A stretch of DNA of 10,003 nt from DAOTXL01 sp034434895 (GTDB lineage: Bacteria; Chloroflexota; Anaerolineae; JAAYZQ01): NCBI GenBank assembly GCA_034434895.1, contig DAOTYI010000055.1, forward strand, positions 1 through 10,003, read 5' to 3'. Position 1 is the first letter of the stretch; the number at the start of each line of letters is the position of its first letter. Shown one piece after another: positions 1-5,391 of this stretch. The notes under the pieces are model-generated. The model did no database searches. It had not been told where the DNA came from and was given only the letters and a program-made list of their open reading frames with translations. Made by a program: the position numbers and the translations under genes.

Positions 1-198
1 CGCCGCCTGACAGGAGCCGGGGCGGAGAGGGCGCTGCCGGCTTCGCTGCTGTTGGGCGGCATCTTTGCCCTGGTCTGCGACGATCTGGCCCGCACCCTGC
101 TGGCCGGCGAGATCCCGCTGGGCATTCTGGCCTCCCTCTTTGGGGCGACCCTGTTCCTGGCCATGATGCTCAGCAAGAATATCCGGGTGCAGCGATGA
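1..198 (+). CDS. ABC importer permease, FecCD/BtuC family (C-terminal fragment)
   Basis: Frame 1 is open from the window edge to a TGA at 196-198, giving the last 65 residues of a protein whose start lies outside. The fragment has two hydrophobic stretches (about residues 13-25 and 41-56) around an LARTLL-x(4)-EIPLGILASLFGA segment. That layout is typical of the C-terminus of FecCD-family permeases, the membrane subunit of importers for iron-siderophores, heme, cobalamin or, in the MolB branch, molybdate. Its stop overlaps the start of the ATPase gene (ATGA at 195-198), so the two are probably translationally coupled. The substrate cannot be read from this fragment. The family call is fairly safe because of the motif and the FecE-type ATPase next door. 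Confidence 0.85.
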   Translation, partial: RRLTGAGAERALPASLLLGGIFALVCDDLARTLLAGEIPLGILASLFGATLFLAMMLSKNIRVQR

Positions 199-983
199 GC
201 CTGTCCCCTTCTCCTGGCATCCTGTCGGTGTCGGGGCTGTCGTTCCGGTACAACGGCACCGGCCAGGCGGTGCTCCGCAACCTGTCGCTGGAGGTTCCGG
301 CCGGGACGATCACCGCCATCCTGGGGCCGAACGGTTCCGGCAAGACAACCCTGCTGCGCCTGCTGTTGGGCATTTTGCAGCCCCAGGCCGGCAGCATCCG
401 GCTGGCCGGCCGGCCCCTGGCCAGCTACTCCCCCCGTGAGCGGAGCCGGTTGCTCGGCCTGGTGCCCCAGGAGGAGCATATCCCGTTCGATTTTTCCGTC
501 CTGGAATATGTGTTGCTGGGCCGCGCCCCCTACCTGCGCCCCCTGGAGATCCCAGGGGAGGCCGACCGGCAGGTTGCCATAGAGGCGCTGCGCACAGCCG
601 GGCTTGAACACCTCCAGGACCGACCCCTGCCTACCCTGAGCGGCGGGGAGCGGCAACTGGTCACCATCGCCCGCGCCCTGGCTCAGCAGCCGCGTGTCCT
701 GCTGCTGGACGAGCCAACTGCCCATCTGGACCTGGGCAACCGGGGGCGGGTGCTGGACATCCTGCGCCGGCTGGCTGCCCAGGGCATCACCCTGCTGCTG
801 ACCAGCCACGATCCCGGCCTGGCTGCCGGGATCGCTCATCGGGCCGTGCTGTTGCGCGCCGGTCAGGTTGTCGAGGCCGGCCCGGTGGAGGGGGTGTTGA
901 CGGCGGAAAGGCTGTCGGCGACCTATGGCGTGCCGGTCCAGGTCTTTCAGGTTGAGGGCAGGCGGGTGATCATCACGAACTGA
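195..983 (+). CDS. ABC importer ATP-binding protein, FecE/BtuD family
   Basis: A complete 262-residue ATPase subunit that would power the FecCD-type permease encoded just upstream, at the cytoplasmic face of the membrane. All nucleotide-binding motifs are present: Walker A GPNGSGKT (residues 44-51), Q-loop Gln92, signature LSGGE (148-152), Walker B LLLDEP (169-174) and switch His205 in TSHD. The length and the short C-terminal extension after the H-loop match FecE/BtuD/HmuV-type subunits. The start is the ATG overlapping the permease stop. There is no clear Shine-Dalgarno sequence, which fits translational coupling. The substrate is uncertain: siderophore, heme and cobalamin are the usual guesses, but the XdhC gene 8 bases downstream makes molybdate or tungstate (MolC-like) worth testing. 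Confidence 0.93.
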   Translation: MSLSPSPGILSVSGLSFRYNGTGQAVLRNLSLEVPAGTITAILGPNGSGKTTLLRLLLGILQPQAGSIRLAGRPLASYSPRERSRLLGLVPQEEHIPFDFSVLEYVLLGRAPYLRPLEIPGEADRQVAIEALRTAGLEHLQDRPLPTLSGGERQLVTIARALAQQPRVLLLDEPTAHLDLGNRGRVLDILRRLAAQGITLLLTSHDPGLAAGIAHRAVLLRAGQVVEAGPVEGVLTAERLSATYGVPVQVFQVEGRRVIITN

Positions 984-991
984 GGATGGAG

Positions 992-2086
992 ATGATCGAT
1001 CTGCTGACGACCATGGAAAATTGGCTGGCGGATGGTGAACAGGTGGCCGTGGCCACGGTGGTCCGGGTGATCGGCTCGGCGCCACGGCCGGCGGGGGCGC
1101 GGCTGATCGTCTCTTCAGGTGGGCGGATGGCCGGCTCGGTGAGCGGCGGCTGTGTGGAGACCACGGTCTATGGCGAGATGATGGAGGTGCTGGCCGGGGG
1201 GATGCCGCGCCTGTTGCGCTTTGGCATCACCGACGATATGATCTGGGACGTGGGGCTGGCCTGCGGCGGGACGATTGAGGTCCTGGTGCACAGGCTTGAC
1301 CCGGCGCTGGTCCGCGCTGCCCGCCGGTGCCTGGCATCGGGTGAGCCGTTTGCCCTGGCGACCGTCATCGCCGGCCAGGCAGGGGTCGGCGACTGGGCGC
1401 TGATCACCCGCAACCAGATTCTGGGTCCAGGCGAGACCTGGGTTGCTTCCCTCCCCCTGGATGGGCTGTGGAGGCAGCCGGCGGTCGGCCGGGTGCACAC
1501 CGTCGCCCCAGGGGTCGAGCTGTTCATCGAGCCGTTCCTGCCGCCCCCCACGCTGATCATCATCGGCGGGGTACATGTCGCCATCCCGCTGAGCCGTTTT
1601 GCCAGAGAGCTGGGCTTTCGCGTGGTCGTGACCGACCCACGGGCCACCTTTGCCAGCCGCGAACGTTTCCCCGACGCCGACCAGGTGCTGGTGGCCTGGC
1701 CGGACGAGGCGCTAGCCCGCCTGCCGGTGGACAGTTCGACCTATCTGGTGTTGCTGACCCACGATCCCAAAATTGACGAACCGGCGCTGGCAACGGCGCT
1801 CAAAACCGAGGCAGCCTACATCGGCGCCATTGGGAGCCGCAAGACCCACGCCCAACGGTTCGAGCGCATGGCCAGATGGGGCGTCACGGCGGAGGAACTG
1901 CAACGTGTCTATGCCCCCATCGGCCTGGACCTGGGCGGGCAGACGCCAGAGGAGACGGCGCTGAGCATCATCGCCGAGGTGGTGGCGGTCAAAAATGGGC
2001 GGCAGGGTGGGTTTCTGCGCCAGGCCGCCGGTCCGATCTCACCCTCTTCTAACGGGCCGCGAGTGCCTGGCAGTTGTAATCTGTAA
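992..2086 (+). CDS. XdhC/CoxI family molybdenum-enzyme maturation protein
   Basis: A 364-residue protein with the two-domain XdhC/CoxI layout. The N-terminal domain has SGGCVE (51-56) and LACGG (89-93). The C-terminal Rossmann domain has HDPK (257-260), GAIGSRK (278-284) and GLDLGGQTPEE (311-321). In characterised relatives XdhC binds molybdenum cofactor, helps its sulfuration and inserts it into xanthine dehydrogenase-type hydroxylases. I place the start at the ATG at 992, because GAGG at 982-985 lies six bases before it. The in-frame ATG at 986 directly abuts that GAGG and would add only two residues. The gene follows the ABC ATPase by 8 bases, so it is probably cotranscribed. No xanthine dehydrogenase structural gene is in the window. 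Oddity: the dinucleotide-binding motif reads GGVHVA (192-197) rather than GAGHVA. The last ~20 residues look like a non-conserved tail. Confidence 0.92.
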   Translation: MIDLLTTMENWLADGEQVAVATVVRVIGSAPRPAGARLIVSSGGRMAGSVSGGCVETTVYGEMMEVLAGGMPRLLRFGITDDMIWDVGLACGGTIEVLVHRLDPALVRAARRCLASGEPFALATVIAGQAGVGDWALITRNQILGPGETWVASLPLDGLWRQPAVGRVHTVAPGVELFIEPFLPPPTLIIIGGVHVAIPLSRFARELGFRVVVTDPRATFASRERFPDADQVLVAWPDEALARLPVDSSTYLVLLTHDPKIDEPALATALKTEAAYIGAIGSRKTHAQRFERMARWGVTAEELQRVYAPIGLDLGGQTPEETALSIIAEVVAVKNGRQGGFLRQAAGPISPSSNGPRVPGSCNL

Positions 2087-2105
2087 GAGCGGGTCTGAAA
2101 AGCTC

Positions 2106-2143
2106 ACCACAAAGTTCTCTTCGTACCTTCGTGTCTTTGTGGT
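2106..2143. repeat. Inverted repeat, CTTTGTGGT-type intergenic repeat
   Basis: ACCACAAAG (2106-2114) is exactly complementary to CTTTGTGGT (2135-2143), with 20 bases between. The right half reads as short pyrimidine-led units (CTTCGTACC, TTCGTGTC, TTTGTGGT), a style shared with the repeats at 2152-2218, 3966-3992 and 4085-4112. It lies 20 bases after the xdhC stop. It may fold in the transcript, but there is no clean T-tract of terminator type on the plus strand. Function unknown. Confidence 0.7.
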
Positions 2144-2151
2144 AAAAAAAG

Positions 2152-2218
2152 AACCACCAAGGCACCAGGACACAAAGAATCACCGGAAATCCTGGTATCC
2201 TTTGTGTCCTTGGTGGTT
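2152..2218. repeat. Large imperfect hairpin, CTTTGTGTCC-TTGGTGGTT type
   Basis: The right arm 2200-2218 (CTTTGTGTCC followed by TTGGTGGTT) is the exact complement of AACCACCAA (2152-2160) plus GGACACAAAG (2168-2177). The left arm carries a 7-base insertion, GGCACCA, at 2161-2167. The loop holds a further small hairpin, ACCGG against CCTGGT, around 2181-2195. Together with the neighbouring inverted repeat it fills most of the gap between xdhC and the Fe-S scaffold gene. It resembles dispersed palindromic repeats common between genes in Chloroflexota (recalled, not searched). It could end or attenuate transcription from the xdhC operon, but this is not shown. Confidence 0.7.
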
Positions 2219-2260
2219 TCCAGACTACCTCTAACGAGTTCGACCAGGCAATCAGGGATC

Positions 2261-2638
2261 ATGAGCGACCTCTACACCGATCGTCTGCTGGATCACTATC
2301 GCCGGCCCCGCAACCGGGGGCATCTGGAAGCCCCCACCCTGGCGGCGGAGGAGTACAACCCCCTGTGCGGCGACCAGGTGCGCATCGAGGCGCGCGTGGA
2401 GTCGGGGCATATCGTCGAGGCGCGTTTTGAAGGGCGGGGCTGCGCCCTGTGCCTGGGAGCGGCCTCGATCCTGACCGAGGTGATCCAGGGCAAAACCCTG
2501 GCCGAGCTGGAAAGGATGGGCCGGGAGGAATTCCTGGCCGAATTGCAGTCGGTTCCGCGCCCGGCACGGCTCAAATGTGCCCTGTTGCCCTGGCTGGCCT
2601 TTCGCCGGGCTGCTTACGGGGAGGAGAGTTCACTGTAG
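2261..2638 (+). CDS. IscU/SufU-like iron-sulfur cluster assembly scaffold (NifU N-terminal family)
   Basis: A 125-residue protein containing the full U-type scaffold signature. The three cluster-ligand cysteines sit in NPLCGD (Cys36), GRGCALC (Cys61) and LKCALLPW (Cys106). Asp38 after Cys36 is the usual partner residue. Such proteins accept sulfur from a cysteine desulfurase, assemble a [2Fe-2S] or [4Fe-4S] cluster and pass it on. An additional Cys64 stands where most relatives have Ser or Ala. The IscU LPPVK motif recognised by HscA is absent (RPARLKC instead), and the long SufU zinc-region insertion is also missing, so it is intermediate between the two groups. The start is the ATG at 2261, where the family N-terminus (SDLYTDRLLDHYRRP) begins; the frame stays open upstream but only through repeat sequence. 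The Shine-Dalgarno sequence is weak. No desulfurase or SufBCD gene is nearby. Its 3' end overlaps the convergent gene by 25 bases. Confidence 0.9.
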   Translation: MSDLYTDRLLDHYRRPRNRGHLEAPTLAAEEYNPLCGDQVRIEARVESGHIVEARFEGRGCALCLGAASILTEVIQGKTLAELERMGREEFLAELQSVPRPARLKCALLPWLAFRRAAYGEESSL

Positions 2639-3621
2639 CCAGCCACCGCCTGCCGCACGGCCCGCAGGTTGGCCCATGGGGCGGTGATGGGTGTGACGCA
2701 GCCGGTGCCCAGGATGAACCGTCGCCCGCCGGTCTGAGCGATGGCCTGCCGGGCCTCCCGGCTCACATCGTCGGGGGTGCCGCGCACCAGGGTTTCCCAC
2801 CGATGCAGGCCCCCCAACACGGCCCCCCGGACCCGTGTCTGCCCCTCTCCCAGCGTGGGCGGCGTCTCCCGGTCATGCCAGTTGACCACCTGCACCGGAT
2901 AATCGGCCAGCAGGTCGAACATCACCCGCTGGCCGTGCAGGTGCAACAGGTTGAGCCACAACCCGTCAGCAGCCTCCAGCAGGCGCAGGTCGAAGGGGAG
3001 GCCGAACTCCCTGTACTCCTGCTCGCTCAGCAGATCGTAGCTGGCATGTTGCACGGCCAGAAAGATGCCGGCGATGCCCCGTTGTCGCGCCGCTTCGATG
3101 AAGCGCACGGTCGTGGCCGTGATCGTCTCCAACCCGGCCCGCACGGCCGCCGGATATTGCCGCAGGTGGGCCAGCAGATGGTCCTTGCCGACCAGATTTT
3201 TGGCCTGGGTCAGGGGGTTAAAGATGGTCTGGATAAAGGGCACTTCATCGCCCACCGCCTGGCGGATCAGCTCCAGGCAGCGGAGTTGTGCCCCCAGCGC
3301 CCCTTGCTCCGGGTCAAGGGGCCGCAGGGTGTACCACTCCCCGGCGGTGCGGATGGGGTGACGGGTGTATTCTCGCGTCCCCTCCTGGTTGCCCAGCCAG
3401 CGGTCCTCCGCGCCCCAGTCGCGGACACAAAAGCTGCTGGCCGGCATCAGTTTGATAAAATCAAAGTCGTACTGGCGCTGAAAGGCCAGCGTCGAGGCGG
3501 CCAGTTCATCCGGGTTCTGGTCGTCGCCTGGAAAGTGCCGCCACAGGGCCACCGGCACGCGATCCACCGCCTGGCCCTGGATGGCCGCCTCCAGCCGTTC
3601 CCGTTTGCTCATCTCAGACAT
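2614..3621 (-). CDS. Uroporphyrinogen decarboxylase (URO-D) superfamily protein, probably methyltransferase-like, not HemE
   Basis: A 335-residue protein of URO-D/methylcobamide methyltransferase (PF01208-type) size. It opens with the familiar SKRERLEAAIQGQAVDRVPV segment. It also has a LHLHG motif (226-230, His227/His229) and a GTGCVTPITAPWANLRAV segment near the C-terminus (305-322, Cys308). His plus this late Cys are the pattern of zinc ligands in MtaA/MtbA/CmuA-like methyltransferases. The RQAGRY-type substrate motif of true HemE is missing; the equivalent region reads LWRHFPGDDQ (27-35). I therefore do not call it hemE. No corrinoid protein or heme gene is adjacent, so the substrate is unknown. 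The start is the ATG at 3621, preceded by an exceptionally good ribosome-binding site. The stop lies inside the end of the convergent Fe-S scaffold gene (25-base overlap). Confidence 0.85.
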   Translation of the reverse strand: MSEMSKRERLEAAIQGQAVDRVPVALWRHFPGDDQNPDELAASTLAFQRQYDFDFIKLMPASSFCVRDWGAEDRWLGNQEGTREYTRHPIRTAGEWYTLRPLDPEQGALGAQLRCLELIRQAVGDEVPFIQTIFNPLTQAKNLVGKDHLLAHLRQYPAAVRAGLETITATTVRFIEAARQRGIAGIFLAVQHASYDLLSEQEYREFGLPFDLRLLEAADGLWLNLLHLHGQRVMFDLLADYPVQVVNWHDRETPPTLGEGQTRVRGAVLGGLHRWETLVRGTPDDVSREARQAIAQTGGRRFILGTGCVTPITAPWANLRAVRQAVAGYSELSSP

Positions 3622-3623
3622 CT

Positions 3624-3633
3624 GATCACCTCC
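3624..3633 (-). promoter_or_regulatory. Strong ribosome-binding site of the URO-D-family gene
   Basis: The minus strand reads GGAGGTGATC, complementary over ten bases to the usual 3' end of bacterial 16S rRNA (GATCACCTCC). The GGAGG core is 7 bases from the ATG at 3621. It decides the start codon and is much stronger than the sites of the other genes in the window. Confidence 0.85.
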
Positions 3634-3641
3634 AGGTCTTT

Positions 3642-3668
3642 GTAGGCAACTGCGAGCAGTTGCCCTAC
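3642..3668. repeat. Compact palindromic repeat (GTAGGGCAACTGC type)
   Basis: GTAGGCAACTGC (3642-3653) pairs with GCAGTTGCCCTAC (3656-3668) across a 2-base centre, with one extra C in the right arm. The hairpin would lie in the leader of the URO-D-family gene, just upstream of its ribosome-binding site. Palindromes of this sequence type recur between genes in Chloroflexota genomes (recalled, not searched), so it is probably a dispersed repeat rather than a dedicated regulator. Confidence 0.75.
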
Positions 3669-3714
3669 ATCATACCGGTCAAAGGCCAGTTCGAGGGGCG
3701 AGTTGATGTATGGG

Positions 3715-3933
3715 TCATGGTTGTGCTTCTTGCAGTCTGTGCAGAAATTCCGCCGCTGTGAGGATGGGAATGCGCCCCACCTGGCCCAGCGTCAACAGAT
3801 CCCTGTCGCCGCTGACGATGACGTCGGCGTGGCCCACGATGGCACAGGCGATGACCAGGTCATCGCCGGGGTCACGGCTGATGGCAGGGATTTCGGCGGG
3901 CAGTTCGACCAGGGCCACAAAACGGGCAGAATT
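3715..3933 (-). pseudogene. Truncated PIN-domain (VapC-like) toxin gene, C-terminal half only
   Basis: The frame from 3933 down to the TGA at 3715-3717 encodes the second half of a PIN-domain ribonuclease. It includes SRDPGDDLVIACAI, with the third catalytic acidic position, and then VSGDRDLLTLG and IPILTAAEFL, the usual C-terminus of the putative toxin PIN family. Intact proteins run to about 135-140 residues and begin with a VLDTN-type strand carrying the first catalytic Asp. Here that half is absent. Reading upstream there is an in-frame TAA at 3934-3936, and the sequence turns into a TTTTACAGG-type repeat at about 3931. A GTG at 3918 could start a 67-residue remnant, but without the first acidic residues it should be inactive. 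No antitoxin gene is seen. I regard it as a relic broken at a repeat. Confidence 0.8.
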
Positions 3934-3992
3934 TTACAGGACACGGATAAGGTTTTACAGGTTTTCTCCGCAACCTCAGCGCCTCTGCGGTG
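3932..3992. repeat. Degenerate repeat cluster: TTTTACAGG pair plus CTCCGC...CTCTGCGGTG unit
   Basis: TTTTACAGG occurs twice, at 3932-3940 and 3953-3961. It is followed at 3966-3992 by a CTCCGCAACC-TCAGCGCC-TCTGCGGTG string that closely resembles the one at 4085-4112. The cluster begins exactly where the PIN-domain homology of the truncated gene ends. ACAGGA-type and CTCTGCGGTG-type strings are common intergenic debris in Chloroflexota and some other phyla (recalled). Function unknown. Confidence 0.6.
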
Positions 3993-4028
3993 GGTTCAGT
4001 CGCCCGGACACCAATACACGGGCACGGC

Positions 4029-4057
4029 TTGCGTGCCTGGCGTGAGTCGGGTATACT
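4029..4057 (+). promoter_or_regulatory. Possible sigma70-type promoter for ychF
   Basis: TATACT (4052-4057, five of six bases of TATAAT) is preceded at 17 bases by TTGCGT (4029-4034, only TTG of TTGACA matches). It lies in the gene-free stretch 3934-4170 and would give a leader of about 105 bases for ychF. The -10 box is good and the -35 box poor, so it is only a candidate. Confidence 0.4.
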
Positions 4058-4084
4058 ACATCGGACCTGGCCAGTCGAAAAAAT

Positions 4085-4112
4085 CTCTGCGCTCTTGGCG
4101 TGCTCTGCGGTG
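4085..4112. repeat. CTCTGCGGTG-type degenerate repeat, second copy
   Basis: CTCTGCGC-TCTTGGCG-TGCTCTGCGGTG shows the same near-8-base phrasing and the same CTCTGCGGTG end as the copy at 3966-3992. It lies in the ychF leader region, about 40 bases before the ribosome-binding site. It is part of the same family style as the repeats downstream of xdhC. Confidence 0.55.
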
Positions 4113-4170
4113 AATTGGAACCTGCTGCCCAGGTCGGGACTTTCACCGGCCGAAAGGAGGATAGAAGCCC

Positions 4171-5274
4171 ATGAGCCTGCAAATCGGCATCGTCGGTCTG
4201 CCCAACGTGGGCAAAAGCACCCTGTTCAACGCGCTGACGCGGGCCGGCGCGGCGGTCGCCAAATACCCCTTTACCACCATCGAGCCCAATGTCGGTGTGG
4301 TCGAGGTACCCGACAGCCGTCTGTATGAGGTGGCAGCCATCGTCCGGCCGGAGGAGGTCAAGCCCACCACTGTCGAGTTTGTGGACATCGCCGGGCTGGT
4401 CAGGGATGCCCACAAGGGCGAGGGGTTGGGCAACCAGTTCCTGGGCCACATCCGCAATGTGGATGCCGTGGCCCTGGTGGTGCGCTGTTTCGAGGACCCC
4501 GATGTGGCCCATGTCAGCGCCGAACTGGACCCTGTGGCCGACTGCCAGGTGATTGACCTGGAGCTGATCCTGGCCGACCTGGCCACGGTGGAACGCCGGG
4601 AGGAAAAGGTGCGGTCCGCGGCCAAGGCGCAACCCAGGGAGTATGCTGCCGAGCTGGAACTGCTGAGCCGGCTCAAGGCGCATCTGGCAGCCGGACACCT
4701 GGCGAAACAGTTGCCGGTCTCCGCCCAGGAGCAGGAGATGCTGCGCCCTCTCTGCCTGTTGACCGCCAAGCCGCGCCTCTATGTGGCCAATGTGGGCGAA
4801 GACAGTCTGCCCGACGGCGGCCCGCTGGCAGAGGAGGTGATCCGGCGGGCAGAACAGGAGGGGGCCCAGGCTGTGGTCCTGTGCGCCCAACTGGAGGCTG
4901 ACCTGGCCGACTGGGAGGCCGCCGAGGCCGCCGAGTACCGCGCCGCACTCGGCCTGCAGGAGACCGGCCTGGTGCGGCTGATCCACGCCGGCTATCGGTT
5001 GCTGGACCTGATCACCTTCTTTACCGCTACCGGCACCCGGGTCGTCCGCGCCTGGACGCTCCAGCGCGGCCAGACGGCATTCGATGCGGCCGGTAAAATC
5101 CACACCGACATGCAGAAAGGCTTTATCCGCGCCGAGGTGATCTCCCACTCCGACCTGATGGCCGTTGGCGATTTTCATCACGCCCGCGAACGGGGGCTGA
5201 TCCGGTTAGAGGGCCGCGACTATATCGTGCAGGATGGGGACATCCTCCACATCCGCTTCTCACCGGCCCGCTGA
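4171..5274 (+). CDS. ychF: Redox-regulated ATPase YchF (OLA1 family)
   Basis: A 367-residue Obg-related P-loop protein, the normal length for YchF. The nucleotide-binding domain carries G1 GLPNVGKST (9-17), then the hallmark AKYPFTTIEPNVGVVEVPD segment (30-48) and G3 DIAG (72-75). At the G4 position it has NVGE (207-210) instead of NKxD, the change that makes this family prefer ATP over GTP. A helical insertion follows G3, and a TGS domain forms the C-terminus (about 283-365). YchF is a nearly universal cytoplasmic protein that binds ribosomes and is linked to translation and oxidative-stress responses. The start is the ATG at 4171; AAAGGAGG at 4153-4160 supports it with 10-base spacing. The gene appears monocistronic, flanked upstream by decayed repeats and downstream by a structured inverted repeat. 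No key residue is missing. Confidence 0.97.
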   Translation: MSLQIGIVGLPNVGKSTLFNALTRAGAAVAKYPFTTIEPNVGVVEVPDSRLYEVAAIVRPEEVKPTTVEFVDIAGLVRDAHKGEGLGNQFLGHIRNVDAVALVVRCFEDPDVAHVSAELDPVADCQVIDLELILADLATVERREEKVRSAAKAQPREYAAELELLSRLKAHLAAGHLAKQLPVSAQEQEMLRPLCLLTAKPRLYVANVGEDSLPDGGPLAEEVIRRAEQEGAQAVVLCAQLEADLADWEAAEAAEYRAALGLQETGLVRLIHAGYRLLDLITFFTATGTRVVRAWTLQRGQTAFDAAGKIHTDMQKGFIRAEVISHSDLMAVGDFHHARERGLIRLEGRDYIVQDGDILHIRFSPAR

Positions 5275-5279
5275 ACTCT

Positions 5280-5370
5280 CCTCCCGCAGGTTTGGGCGCA
5301 ATCTCCGGATTGAAGTGCGCCGCAATGGGCTGCTCGCCCTGTCGCCGGCCACTTGCTAACCTGCGGGAGG
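5280..5370. repeat. 91-base structured element with perfect 13-bp inverted terminal repeat
   Basis: CCTCCCGCAGGTT (5280-5292) is the exact reverse complement of AACCTGCGGGAGG (5358-5370). Two inner hairpins can form: GGCGCA with TGCGCC (5295-5300/5316-5321), extended by ATC/GAT around a TCCG loop, and GGGC-TGCTC-GCCC (5327-5339). The predicted fold is a closed stem with two branches. It occupies most of the 117-base gap between ychF and the convergent protease gene, starting 6 bases after the ychF stop. It could stop transcription from both sides, be a small MITE-like insertion, or be a structured 3' RNA. No T-tract follows it on either strand, so it is not a standard intrinsic terminator. 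Confidence 0.8.
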
Positions 5371-5391
5371 GCAGCGGGCAGGTGGTTACCG

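Noticed and set aside
2087..2260. CRISPR-like array suggested by repeated CACAAAG/CTTTGTG strings
   Set aside because: The units are inverted and irregular, not direct repeats with even spacers, and no cas gene is present.
2449..3645. 398-codon plus-strand open frame
   Set aside because: It lies antisense to the URO-D-family gene, which has clear motifs and a strong ribosome-binding site. The frame is open only because of high GC content.
3609..3750. Minus-strand frame reading CKKHNHDPYINSPLELAFDRYD between the PIN remnant and the URO-D-family gene
   Set aside because: The string looks protein-like, but it has no start codon, overlaps the PIN C-terminus in another frame and runs into the palindromic repeat. 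It may be a gene scrap, but I cannot support it.
3976..5181. 401-codon minus-strand open frame
   Set aside because: It is antisense to ychF, which is unmistakable. The translated frame has no recognisable motif and is Gln/His/Gly-rich, as expected for a shadow.
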